32,980 bases of DNA from Alphaproteobacteria bacterium. GTDB lineage: Bacteria; Pseudomonadota; Alphaproteobacteria; Bin65. Location: contig JAJFFJ010000020.1 in assembly GCA_021776685.1 (NCBI GenBank), positions 1 to 32,980 on the forward strand, written 5' to 3'. This document shows, in pieces, positions 8,892-16,414 of this stretch. How positions within the stretch are numbered: the stretch's first letter is position 1; each line of letters opens with the position of its first letter. Made by a program: the position numbers and the translations under genes. The notes below the pieces were generated by a model that was given only the letters and a program-made list of their open reading frames with translations, made no database searches and had not been told where the DNA came from.

Positions 8892-9113
8892 ATGGCTGAC
8901 AAGATTGTGCGTTCCCCGGTCACCGGCACGGTGTGGAAAATCGAGATGGCGGCGGGCGACGCAGTGGCCGAAGGCGCAGTCATCATGATCCTCGAATCCA
9001 TGAAAATGGAAATTCCGATCGCCGCTCCCGACGCCGGCACGTTGAAGGAGCTGAGCGTCGCCGAGGGCGACCAGATCGAGGAAGATCAACCCCTGGCCAT
9101 CATCAGCGCCTGA
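8892..9113 (+). CDS. Free-standing biotin carboxyl carrier protein
   Basis: This 73-residue protein is essentially one biotinyl domain. The biotinylation motif ESMKME is at residues 35-40, with K38 the predicted modified lysine, in the hairpin turn between two half-barrels that start RSPVTGTVWKI and IAAPDAGTLKEL. It lacks the Pro/Ala-rich N-terminal region of AccB. It follows the carboxyltransferase subunit by 10 bases and is the obvious partner, carrying carboxybiotin between active sites. Small solo carriers occur both in acyl-CoA carboxylases and in decarboxylase or transcarboxylase systems. Confidence 0.93.
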   Translation: MADKIVRSPVTGTVWKIEMAAGDAVAEGAVIMILESMKMEIPIAAPDAGTLKELSVAEGDQIEEDQPLAIISA

Positions 9114-9163
9114 GGCGGAACATCTGAGTCGATGGCCCGGCGTATCGGCGGGCGGAGCGGCTC

Positions 9164-9202
9164 CGGACTAAAGCCCCGGACTAGTGCCTCGGACTAATAA
9201 TT
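9164..9202. repeat. Three tandem 13-base repeats at the end of the dehydrogenase gene
   Basis: The heptamer CGGACTA recurs at 9164, 9177 and 9190, an exact 13-base period, with the remaining six bases of each unit partly conserved (AAGCCC, GTGCCT, ATAATT). The last unit contains the TAG stop of the minus-strand 3-hydroxyacyl-CoA dehydrogenase, and each unit places a TAG on that strand. This looks like slippage or duplication past a gene end. Confidence 0.7.
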
Positions 9203-10039
9203 ATGCCAGCCGCGCCCGGCCTTGCGGCCGAGGGCGCCGTGGCCGATGAGCTCACGGAGCGCCTTGCTGGGGGCAAACCGGTCACCATAGGCCTGCTCCA
9301 AAATCTGGTGGATGCTAAGCGCCAGGTCATTGGAGACGTGGTCCATCAGCTCGAACGGGCCGACCGGATGGCCGAGTGCGAGGCGGCAGGTCCGGTCAAT
9401 GTCCTCGACCGTTGCGACACCCTCGTCCACGAGCCGTTGCGCCTCTGTCAAAAGGGCGAAGAGCAGACGGTTCGATGCAAAGCCCGCCACGTCTTTGGAA
9501 AACGTGGGTTGCTTGCCCAGCACGGCCGCGAATTCCGTCGCCATCTCGATGGCGGCATTGGCGGTCGCTTCACCGGGAATGATCTCCAGAAATTTCATGC
9601 GGCTGACGGGCGCTGCAAAGTGCATGCCGATAAACCAGTCCCGCCGTTCGGCGGGCAACGCTTCGGCCAGCAGGGAAATGGGCAGACTGGAGGTGTTGCT
9701 GGCGATCAGGGCGCCGGGATTGGTGGTCGTGGCAATTTCCGCCAGCACCTTGCGCTTGAGCGCCTCGTCCTCGGGTATGGCCTCAATGACCACAGTGGCG
9801 CCGGAAAGGTCGGCCAGCCGCTCCGTATAGGTCAAACGGGCATGGACGCGGGCGCGGTCCGTGTCCAGATACCGGGTGCCGCCCAGCAGCGCGCCCACAT
9901 GAAGATCCGCCGAGGTGAGGGCGGCCGGATCCGGGTCCACGTTCCAGGTGGGAAAATCCGCCAGGGCGAAGACCAGCGCGATTTCCCGGCCCATCTGGCC
10001 AGCGCCGACGATCCCGATACTGTGTGCGCCGGCGATCAT
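9194..10039 (-). CDS. 3-hydroxyacyl-CoA dehydrogenase (HBD/FadB-like, single function)
   Basis: This 281-residue protein matches the usual length of stand-alone 3-hydroxybutyryl-CoA dehydrogenases. The Rossmann motif is IVGAGQMGREIA at residues 9-20, followed by SNTSSLPIS and the catalytic-His segment GMHFAAPVSRMKFLEII, then the C-terminal helical domain with GHPVGPFELMD. It oxidises (S)-3-hydroxyacyl-CoA to the 3-oxo compound with NAD+. Three bases separate it from the upstream thiolase-like gene, so it is the last gene of an SDR-thiolase-dehydrogenase operon that provides a full lower beta-oxidation set. Three 13-base repeats cover its 3' end. Confidence 0.93.
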   Translation of the reverse strand: MIAGAHSIGIVGAGQMGREIALVFALADFPTWNVDPDPAALTSADLHVGALLGGTRYLDTDRARVHARLTYTERLADLSGATVVIEAIPEDEALKRKVLAEIATTTNPGALIASNTSSLPISLLAEALPAERRDWFIGMHFAAPVSRMKFLEIIPGEATANAAIEMATEFAAVLGKQPTFSKDVAGFASNRLLFALLTEAQRLVDEGVATVEDIDRTCRLALGHPVGPFELMDHVSNDLALSIHQILEQAYGDRFAPSKALRELIGHGALGRKAGRGWHNY

Positions 10040-10042
10040 GGA

Positions 10043-11287
10043 TCAGGTCCGCCCTAATATGGTGATACAGGCCACGGATTCCTCGATGCCATAGATGCCG
10101 CCGCCATTCTCCGCGATGGCGTTACGCGCGCCGTCTACCTGCCGCGCGCCGGCCTCTCCTCGCACCTGGGTCACCAGCTCGTAGATCTGGCCAAGGCCGG
10201 TCGCGCCGATGGGGTGCCCCTTGGATTCAAGCCCGCCCGACGGATTTACCGGGATCCGGCCTCCGAGCGTCGTCTCGCCCTGTTCGGCGATCCAGCCACC
10301 TTGGCCGAATTCACAGAAGCCCAGGCACTCGGTCTGGGTGATTTCGCCCATGGCGGTGGCGTCATGCACCTCGGCCACATCCATGTCCTCCGGGCCCATA
10401 CCCGCCATTTCGTATGCGCGTCTGGCGGCCAGGTGGCTGAGATGCTTGTCGACCTCGTCCATGGTACGGCTGACGCCGGTACCGATCACTGAGGCATGCA
10501 CCTTCACCGCCCGCTCCCGCGCCTCCGGAAAACGGTCGAGCGCATCCTCGCTGACCAGGATCGCCGCTGCGCCACCGTCCGATATGGGAGAGCACATGGG
10601 CAGCGTGAGGGGCCAGGAGATCAGCCGCGCATCCAGAATATCCTCGACGCTCATGTCGTCCTGATACTGGCTGAGGGAATTGAGGGTGGAGTGCTTGTGG
10701 TTCTTGGCGGCGACGGCGGCGAGCTGACGCTGGGTCGAGCCGAAGGTGCGCATATGGTGTTTGGCGAAGGCCGCATAGACATCCATGAACGGGCTGCGCT
10801 TGGCATTGGGGATCACCGTGCCTTCCGGCGGTTCCATATCGCCGCCCAAAGCCGCAAGGTTGGCGAAGGTCTTCTCCGTCTCATGCACGTCCCACGCACC
10901 ATCAAATATGGCAAAGGAGCGTTCCTTGTCTTCCGCATACATCTTGTCGGCGCCGACCGCGAGGGCGATGTCCGAGAACCCCGCTTTGATGGATGTGAAG
11001 GCGCCATTGAAGGCGGTCGATGCGCTGGCACAGGCATTCTCTACGTTGGTCATGGGAATGCCTTCGAAGCCCATGTCCCGCAACGCCACTTCGCCGGCTA
11101 CCAGATACTGACCTTCCAGAACGCTCTGGGTGGTGTTGGAGAACCACGCGCCGTCGATATCGCCTTGTGAAATGCCTGCGTCGTCGAGAGCGCCACTGAC
11201 GGCTTCTCGTGTTTGGTCCTTGACCGATTTTTCGTAATAGCGGCCAAAGGGCGTCATCGATGCGCCGATCACATAAACGTCTCTCAT
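10043..11287 (-). CDS. Thiolase-fold protein, SCP2/lipid-transfer type
   Basis: This 414-residue protein has the thiolase fold with the nucleophile segment NVENACASASTAF (C86) and the active-site GHPIGATG loop (H358). The third classical element, a CxG near the C-terminus, is replaced by NGGGIYG, as in SCP2-type thiolases and the Ltp2-like aldolases of steroid side-chain loss. It therefore either cleaves 3-oxoacyl-CoA thiolytically or acts as a retro-aldolase. It lies 20 bases downstream of an HSD10-like SDR and 3 bases upstream of the dehydrogenase. Ltp2-type enzymes need a DUF35 partner; one is fused to the protein encoded at 28863-30317. Confidence 0.88.
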   Translation of the reverse strand: MRDVYVIGASMTPFGRYYEKSVKDQTREAVSGALDDAGISQGDIDGAWFSNTTQSVLEGQYLVAGEVALRDMGFEGIPMTNVENACASASTAFNGAFTSIKAGFSDIALAVGADKMYAEDKERSFAIFDGAWDVHETEKTFANLAALGGDMEPPEGTVIPNAKRSPFMDVYAAFAKHHMRTFGSTQRQLAAVAAKNHKHSTLNSLSQYQDDMSVEDILDARLISWPLTLPMCSPISDGGAAAILVSEDALDRFPEARERAVKVHASVIGTGVSRTMDEVDKHLSHLAARRAYEMAGMGPEDMDVAEVHDATAMGEITQTECLGFCEFGQGGWIAEQGETTLGGRIPVNPSGGLESKGHPIGATGLGQIYELVTQVRGEAGARQVDGARNAIAENGGGIYGIEESVACITILGRT

Positions 11288-11307
11288 ACTACCTGTCTCC
11301 TCTGCCC

Positions 11308-12066
11308 CTACAGGGTCACGCGGTAACCCGCATCGAGGCGCACAACCTCGCCATTGAACATGGAAATCTCGCAGATACTCTTAACCAGCTTACCGAAATC
11401 CATCGGGTCGCCCATGCGTTTTGGGAAGGGCACACGGGCCAGCATTTTCTCACGGATTTGGTCGTCCAGCTCGCGCCGGGCCATCGGTGTGTCGAAGATG
11501 CCGGGGGCAATGGCCACGACCCGGATGCCATAGCGCGAGAATTCGCGCGACAGCGGCATCGTCAGTCCTGCAACCCCGGCCTTGGCGGCGGCGTAGGAAG
11601 CAGAGCCCGTGGCGCCGTCTATACCCGCGATGGAGGTCGTGTTGATGATGACACCCCGTTCACCGTCGTCGGTCAGGGGGTCGAGGGCGCGGATGCGGTT
11701 GGCCGCCAGACGGCAGACATTGAAAGTGCCGGTCATATGCACGTCGATCATCCGGCGAAACTGGTCCAGCGGCATGACGGCGCCGTCGCGGCCCAGCACC
11801 AGCATATTCTCGCCGATACCGGCGCAGTTGACGATGATGCGCGGCGGGCCGTGCAAGGCAGAGGCCGTATCGAGCGCCTGATTGACGGCGCCTTCTTCCG
11901 TCACATCGCAGGCGATGGACAGACCCACATTGTCGGTAGCGCCGGTCCCGTAGGCGGGGTCGAGCCCGGCCACTTTTACGCCTGCGGCCTGCAATACTTC
12001 AGCCGTTGCCGCGCCCAGACCGGACGCTGCGCCCGTGACGATCGCCGATGCGCCGTCTATTTCCAT
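11308..12066 (-). CDS. SDR, 3-hydroxyacyl-CoA dehydrogenase type 2-like (HSD10-like)
   Basis: This 252-residue classical short-chain dehydrogenase has cofactor motif TGAASGLG at residues 11-18, an NCAGIG motif at 80-85, and a complete catalytic set S145, Y158, K162 (YAAAK). D36 after the second strand points to NAD(H). The insert between NCAG and the catalytic Ser, together with the IIINTTSIAGIDG style, resembles HSD17B10-like enzymes that oxidise hydroxyacyl-CoA or hydroxysteroids. It is 50% or more similar by eye to the SDR at 17399-18154. It heads the operon with the thiolase and the second dehydrogenase, and diverges from the MDR-P450 pair. Confidence 0.92.
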   Translation of the reverse strand: MEIDGASAIVTGAASGLGAATAEVLQAAGVKVAGLDPAYGTGATDNVGLSIACDVTEEGAVNQALDTASALHGPPRIIVNCAGIGENMLVLGRDGAVMPLDQFRRMIDVHMTGTFNVCRLAANRIRALDPLTDDGERGVIINTTSIAGIDGATGSASYAAAKAGVAGLTMPLSREFSRYGIRVVAIAPGIFDTPMARRELDDQIREKMLARVPFPKRMGDPMDFGKLVKSICEISMFNGEVVRLDAGYRVTL

Positions 12067-12081
12067 GTGCCGTCCCCGTTG

Positions 12082-12095
12082 CTATCGTCCGATAG
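12082..12095. promoter_or_regulatory. Palindrome in the divergent SDR/MDR promoter gap (candidate operator)
   Basis: CTATCG and CGATAG form perfect 6-base arms around a TC centre. The site lies 16 bases upstream of the SDR start and 78 bases upstream of the MDR start in a 106-base gap. No regulator gene is adjacent. Confidence 0.42.
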
Positions 12096-12172
12096 AAGCA
12101 TTAGCGGGCGGCATCTGCCAAGCCATCAGATTGTCCGCAGATCATCACACAATTCCAGGAAGACACGCGCCC

Positions 12173-13153
12173 ATGCATGCCATTCAGTTATTTGAGACCG
12201 GTGGACCCGAGGTTCTGCAATATGTGGAGGTGCCCGATCCGTCACCCGCCGCCGGCGAAGTCCTCGTGCGCATGGAAGCGGTCGGCGTCGCCAAGCCGGA
12301 TTTTCTCGTCAGGTCGGGCCGCTATCGCTGGATGCCGCCCCTGCCGGCAATTCCTGGCAACGAGATGAGCGGCCGAATCGAGGCGCTTGGGCCGGGAGTG
12401 GACGGCCTGGAAATCGGCCAGCGGGTGTTGGTGTGGGGCTATTCCCAGGGCTGTTACACGGAACTGGGCGCCTATCCGCTGGACCGGATCCAGCCGCTGC
12501 CGGACGGGATCAGCTTCGATGCGGCGGTGTGCATTCCCAATTTTCTGGTGGCCTGGGCATTGTTGTTCGAGGTGCCCGGCGGACCACCGCCCAAGCGCGT
12601 CTATGTGAACGGCGCGGCAGGTGGCGTGGGTACGGCTGTGATCCAGATCTGCAACGCCAAGGGGATCGAGGTGATCGGCGGCGCGAGCAGCGCCGAAAAA
12701 TGCGCGTTTATCTCCGACATCGGTGCTGACCACACGATCGACTACAGCCAGGAAGATGTGGTCGACCGCCTGGCGGATATCACCGGCGGCGAAGGTGTCT
12801 CCCTGTTTCTGGACCAGATCATTGGCCCGGACTTCACGCGCAACATCAAGGCGCTCGCCATCTTCGGCACAATCGTTTCCTTCAATGCCCTGGGCGGCCT
12901 GCCGGAGCAGGAAACCTTCGCCGCCATGCGCGAGACATTCGGCAATAGCCCCGGCATCCGCTGCTTCTCCTGGCACAGCTATGATCAGAATCCGGAACTG
13001 GCCGCGCCGGTGATGGCCGCGGTGCTGGCGCTGATGGAAAGTGCAGGCATTGAGCCGCCGCTCCACGACCGGTTGCCGCTGTCCGATGCTGCGCGCGCCC
13101 ATGAATTGCTGGACGCCCGGGCGATCCTGGGCAAGCTGGTGCTGATACCCTAG
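12173..13153 (+). CDS. MDR-family quinone oxidoreductase-like protein
   Basis: This 326-residue MDR protein starts MHAIQLFETGGPEVLQYVEVP, typical of quinone oxidoreductases, with GroES-like domain motif IPGNEMSGRIEALG near residues 60-73 and nucleotide-binding GAAGGVG at 147-153. Zinc ligands are not apparent. The start at 12173 is preferred over an upstream frame extension because it matches the family N-terminus, with AGGA about 12 bases upstream. It is only distantly similar to the MDR protein at 3031. Thirteen bases separate it from the P450 gene, suggesting a two-gene operon; a reductive step on an enone or an accessory redox role are both possible. Confidence 0.87.
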   Translation: MHAIQLFETGGPEVLQYVEVPDPSPAAGEVLVRMEAVGVAKPDFLVRSGRYRWMPPLPAIPGNEMSGRIEALGPGVDGLEIGQRVLVWGYSQGCYTELGAYPLDRIQPLPDGISFDAAVCIPNFLVAWALLFEVPGGPPPKRVYVNGAAGGVGTAVIQICNAKGIEVIGGASSAEKCAFISDIGADHTIDYSQEDVVDRLADITGGEGVSLFLDQIIGPDFTRNIKALAIFGTIVSFNALGGLPEQETFAAMRETFGNSPGIRCFSWHSYDQNPELAAPVMAAVLALMESAGIEPPLHDRLPLSDAARAHELLDARAILGKLVLIP

Positions 13154-13166
13154 AGGACAACAGGAC

Positions 13167-14432
13167 ATGCACGACGCCATTCGCGAGGCCGGCCCGGGGA
13201 AGGCTGCTGAAAATCGCCCAGACCCTCTGGCCGGTACCAACCTGACCGACCCGTCCATCATTGCCGATCCGCACCCGGTCTATGGTGCGCTGCAGGCGGA
13301 GACGCCGGTGGTGTGGAATCAGCAGCTGCATGGCTGGGTGGTGACTGGATACGAAGCTTGCCGCAAGGCGATGCTGCATCCCGGCATGTCGGTGGAGAAG
13401 CTGGACCCGTTTGTGCGCCACTCCAGCGCTGCTGACCGGAAGAATGTGGAAACCCTGGGGGAAGTCCTGGGCGACTGGATGGTCTTCAAGGACCCGCCCA
13501 CCCACACGCAGCTCCGTCGGTCGCTGAAGGACGCCTTCATGCCGGCGGAAATCCGCGAGCTGCAACCCCGCGTACGCGCCATCGTGGATGACCTGATGAC
13601 CGCGCTGCCTGTTGGCGCGCCGGTGGATATGGTGGCCAATTTCGCGTTTCCGTTGCCGGCGATGGTTATCGGTGACCTGTTCGGCATGCCGAGGGAGGAG
13701 CTCGATACGCTCAAGACCTGGTCGGACGATCTGGGAAAATTCGTGCTCGCCTCCGTGGATGCGGAACAGGACCGCATCTATCTGTTGGCGGGCGAAGCCG
13801 CCCGGCAGATGAAGGCGCGCTTCCAGGTGTTGCTGGACGACCACCGCGCCAACCCGCGGGACGATTTCACCTCGCGCATGATCGCCAACAGCGACGGGCT
13901 GACCGACGACCAGATCGTGCACAATCTGGTGCTGCTGCTGTGGGCGGGGCACGAAACCACCACCAACCTGATCGCCACCAGCATCCACCATTTGTGCCGC
14001 GACCCGGCGCGATTTACGGCGCTCAAGGATGATCCGGCACGGGTGCCGGGCACGGTGGAGGAAAGTTTGCGCATGGATGGCCCGGCGCAGATGCTGGTGC
14101 GTTTCGCAAAGGAAGACCTGGAGCTGGAAGGCCACATCATCCCCAAGGGTGAGATGGTCTATGTCATGCTCAATACCGCCAACCGCGACCCGGCGATGTT
14201 CGACGCGCCGGAAGCCTTCGACGCGGCCCGCGAGGTCAACAAGCATCTGGGCTTCGGCCGCGGCATTCACATGTGCCTGGGCGCGCCACTCGCGCGTCTG
14301 GAGGGGGAACAGGCGCTGCATGGGCTGACGGAATGCTATGCCTCAATGCGCTTCGCCGGCCCGGGAACCGAATGGCGGCAAAATCTGATCATCCGCGGCC
14401 CGCGCAAGCTTGAAGTGCTGCTGGCGGGGTAA
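13167..14432 (+). CDS. Cytochrome P450 (bacterial soluble class)
   Basis: This 421-residue protein has all P450 landmarks: I-helix oxygen-activation motif AGHETTT at 260-266, K-helix ExxR at E299-R302, and heme loop FGRGIHMCLG with the thiolate ligand C370. No membrane anchor is present, so it is a soluble bacterial enzyme that needs ferredoxin and ferredoxin reductase partners; none is adjacent. It should hydroxylate an unactivated carbon of a hydrophobic substrate, in keeping with a terpenoid, steroid or alkylated-ring pathway. It follows the MDR gene on the same strand with a GAGGA ribosome site. Confidence 0.95.
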   Translation: MHDAIREAGPGKAAENRPDPLAGTNLTDPSIIADPHPVYGALQAETPVVWNQQLHGWVVTGYEACRKAMLHPGMSVEKLDPFVRHSSAADRKNVETLGEVLGDWMVFKDPPTHTQLRRSLKDAFMPAEIRELQPRVRAIVDDLMTALPVGAPVDMVANFAFPLPAMVIGDLFGMPREELDTLKTWSDDLGKFVLASVDAEQDRIYLLAGEAARQMKARFQVLLDDHRANPRDDFTSRMIANSDGLTDDQIVHNLVLLLWAGHETTTNLIATSIHHLCRDPARFTALKDDPARVPGTVEESLRMDGPAQMLVRFAKEDLELEGHIIPKGEMVYVMLNTANRDPAMFDAPEAFDAAREVNKHLGFGRGIHMCLGAPLARLEGEQALHGLTECYASMRFAGPGTEWRQNLIIRGPRKLEVLLAG

Positions 14433-14456
14433 CTGCCACGGGTTGATACATTATTT

Positions 14457-14502
14457 TATGTAACATATTGACGATCTAGAGGATATATAATATGTAACAT
14501 AT
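14457..14502 (+). promoter_or_regulatory. Twin palindromes over a promoter-like region of the AT-rich islet
   Basis: TATGTAACATA occurs twice, at 14457-14467 and 14491-14501, starts 34 bases apart. Each is a dyad of TATGT and ACATA around a single A; the second extends to 6-base arms (14490-14502). TATAAT at 14486-14491, a perfect -10 hexamer, abuts the second copy, and the first copy covers the place of the -35, where I see no good match. Two repressor sites bracketing a promoter about three helical turns apart fit tight control, perhaps by the RHH-like protein encoded just downstream. Confidence 0.55.
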
Positions 14503-14537
14503 AGAATGATGAAATTGAATTTTTGGAGGAGCCACTG

Positions 14538-15098
14538 ATGCCGGTGATCCGGATTAGCGACGCCACATTTGTTGATCTTCGTTCGGTGGCCACATGGCTA
14601 GGAACAAACACCCCAGGGGCGACCATTGAGCATCTTGTTCGCGAGCACATGGAAAAACTTGGCTTGGAAAGGGATATCGCGAGCAATAGTGCGCGAGCAG
14701 ATGACACCCAGAACATTATCGAATTCGAAAAGGCACCAGGTCTGACTTTTACAAGGATTCTTTCATCTTCGGTACAAGGTGAATTATTGGAAAAACCGAA
14801 CTGGGCGAATTTGCTTTTGAGGATGATAAGGTCATTGAAGGCGAAACTTAGATCGCCGGAATCAGTCGTCGCCGAGCTACAAATTTCTGCAAAAGTAGGC
14901 AGGTACGAGTTGGATGGTTATACATTCCAATTCGATTTGGGCCTCTCCGTTCAAGGACAATCTGCTTCAGATGCCTGGAAAGAAATTAGCCGATTGGCAG
15001 AGAAGCATGAAATTCCAGTCGAAGTGAAATTCCAATGGCGCGACAACGAAAAAGCGCAGCACCCTGGTCGAATAGGAATTATTCGAGCTGGTTCTTGA
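14538..15098 (+). CDS. Orphan protein with RHH-like N-terminus, likely horizontally acquired
   Basis: This 186-residue protein has no firm family match. The first 42 residues read as a short strand (PVIRIS) and two helices (DATFVDLRSVATWLG, then GATIEHLVREHMEKLG), the pattern of a ribbon-helix-helix or SeqA-N-like dimer. A second domain from about residue 68 carries LTFTRILSSSV and KPNWANLLLRMI and ends in alternating strands and one helix. Start: ATG at 14538, with GGAGGAG 7-8 bases upstream. Codon use is strikingly different from neighbours (TTG, AGA, AGG and ATA common; AT-rich throughout), indicating transfer. Autoregulation through the upstream twin palindromes is an inference. Role unknown. 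Confidence 0.75.
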   Translation: MPVIRISDATFVDLRSVATWLGTNTPGATIEHLVREHMEKLGLERDIASNSARADDTQNIIEFEKAPGLTFTRILSSSVQGELLEKPNWANLLLRMIRSLKAKLRSPESVVAELQISAKVGRYELDGYTFQFDLGLSVQGQSASDAWKEISRLAEKHEIPVEVKFQWRDNEKAQHPGRIGIIRAGS

Positions 15099-15128
15099 TT
15101 GGGGTTTCGTTGTTGCTGGCTATGGCGC

Positions 15129-15461
15129 CTAGCCCTTCGCCGCTTTCTTCGCGTCGAAATACTTCTTCGTTGTGAAGCTCAGGCCCCGGTCGGCATAGCC
15201 CCGGCACTGGCGGTCCTTGAACTCGACGGCCTTTTCCCATTCGTCCACGTCATAGGTTTCGCGCTCGGCGACGCAGCGGATTTCCGAGACCGTGCGGGGG
15301 TCAAGGCCGAGCTTCTCGCCGATCTGTTCATCCGAAAAGCCGGGCTGGCGCTTTTCAGCCGGCATATGCTCCGGATAGTTGATCTGGATGGACTGGGCCA
15401 TCTCCACCACCTGGTCGCGGTATTTTTTGTAGACCTCGGGGTCGACGAAATAGAACGGCAT
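15129..15461 (-). CDS. Small HTH-like protein of unknown function
   Basis: This 110-residue protein begins MPFYFVDPEVYKKYRDQVVEMAQ. Residues 42-66 (FSDEQIGEKLGLDPRTVSEIRCVAE) have the spacing of a helix-turn-helix, as in sigma-factor or MerR-like readers; the rest is charged and lacks membrane segments. Start: ATG with GGAGG at 15470-15474, 8 bases upstream. It is the last gene of the CoA ligase-SDR-Fe-S-Fe-S operon, so it may regulate that operon or be a small accessory subunit of the Fe-S proteins. Two cysteines (in EIRCVAE and DRQCRGY) do not form a cluster motif. Family not recognised. Confidence 0.75.
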   Translation of the reverse strand: MPFYFVDPEVYKKYRDQVVEMAQSIQINYPEHMPAEKRQPGFSDEQIGEKLGLDPRTVSEIRCVAERETYDVDEWEKAVEFKDRQCRGYADRGLSFTTKKYFDAKKAAKG

Positions 15462-15478
15462 GATGATGTCCTCCGGTC

Positions 15479-15558
15479 CTACCTGAGCTGACGTTTTTCG
15501 GCGCGTCTTATCTTAACTGGCGCTTTTCAGCGTCTTATCTTAATTGGCGCTTTTCAGC
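15479..15558 (-). repeat. Three successive coding ends for the same C-terminal peptide AEKRQLR-stop
   Basis: On the minus strand, 15535-15558 is the true 3' end of the Fe-S gene (AEKRQLR then TAA). It is followed by a near-exact 27-base tandem copy whose coding end is 15508-15531, with one base changed and the same peptide and TAA. A third, diverged copy at 15479-15502 encodes the same AEKRQLR with different codons and a TAG stop. The third copy sits 4 bases from the GGAGG of the next gene, a normal operon junction. The synonymous differences suggest it is the remnant of another paralogue rather than simple slippage. Confidence 0.8.
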
Positions 15559-16407
15559 GCCGACGGGGCAAACTCGCATACATTCGAAACACTGGCCCTG
15601 GCTGATGTTGGCATAGGTCATCGACCAGAGCGTTCGCGTCATCAGGGTCGAATTGAGGATCATCCGGCGCTTCTCCCGGTCATCCTCTTCAAACAGCTTT
15701 TCCATGGTCTTCTGGAATCCCGGCACCCAGTAGGTCTGGACGCGGGTGGTGCAGCGGGCCTGGTCGAAGCTGCGGCTGGCAATCTCGCCATCCTCGATCG
15801 TGCCGCCGATGCAGCCGCCGTCTTCGATGGGGCAGACAGCCATGCAGGGCGTCTTGCCCAACTCGTCATACATCTCCACGCATTCGGGCGCGGGGCAGGC
15901 TGGGGTTTCAGGCTGGGGGTCCGGTGTCATCGGCAACGTTGTAATGACGGCGGCGTAATACATGAAGCCATGTTCGGGGTGCAGCACGGGTCCTGCCAGA
16001 CTGGGCGACCCGCAGCCTGACAGTTCTGCCGCCAGCGACATGCTCAGAAACGGCTGCCGCCCCTTGTCCAGCGCCTGGGGCACGTTCAGCGCATAGTAGC
16101 CATAGGTGCGCTCGATGTGGGTCGCGACCCGATTGCCGAGCGCGCCAATGCGGTCGGTGGTCGAGCTCACTTCCATATGTTCGTATTTCGGGCTCTGCCA
16201 GTCCGCCGCCCGCGGCTGGGCGCCGCCCATGACGACGACGGATTTAGCACCGGGAAGATAGTCTGTCGGGCGATTGCCTTCCGGTGAGGCGGAAAACGCC
16301 TCAGCATCCGCCACCCCCATCACGACCGCGCCGCCTTTCTGGGTGAAGGCGCGCAGGTCTTCCTTGACGTTGCTGCCGATGTCCGCGCTTGCCGTTTCGT
16401 CCGCCAT
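15535..16407 (-). CDS. 4Fe-4S dicluster-type protein, second tandem paralogue
   Basis: This 290-residue protein has an N-terminal alpha/beta domain (YLPGAKSVVVMGG near residues 50-62) reminiscent of the non-cobalamin part of QueG/reductive-dehalogenase-like proteins, and a C-terminal cysteine-rich region: C171, C176, C188, C192 (PCMAVCP), C199, C219, then CFECMRVCP at C273, C276 and C280. Two 4Fe-4S clusters are likely. There is no Tat signal and no cobalamin-binding domain. It begins 7 bases after its paralogue (16415-17323) and ends in AEKRQLR, whose coding sequence recurs twice downstream. Probably an electron-transfer or reductase subunit forming a heteromer with the paralogue; substrate unknown. 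Confidence 0.8.
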   Translation of the reverse strand: MADETASADIGSNVKEDLRAFTQKGGAVVMGVADAEAFSASPEGNRPTDYLPGAKSVVVMGGAQPRAADWQSPKYEHMEVSSTTDRIGALGNRVATHIERTYGYYALNVPQALDKGRQPFLSMSLAAELSGCGSPSLAGPVLHPEHGFMYYAAVITTLPMTPDPQPETPACPAPECVEMYDELGKTPCMAVCPIEDGGCIGGTIEDGEIASRSFDQARCTTRVQTYWVPGFQKTMEKLFEEDDREKRRMILNSTLMTRTLWSMTYANISQGQCFECMRVCPVGAEKRQLR

Positions 16408-16414
16408 GACCTGC

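Noticed and set aside
12882-14321. Minus-strand open frame of 479 codons across the P450 gene
   Set aside because: It is antisense to a P450 with every family motif intact; its own translation has no recognisable fold.
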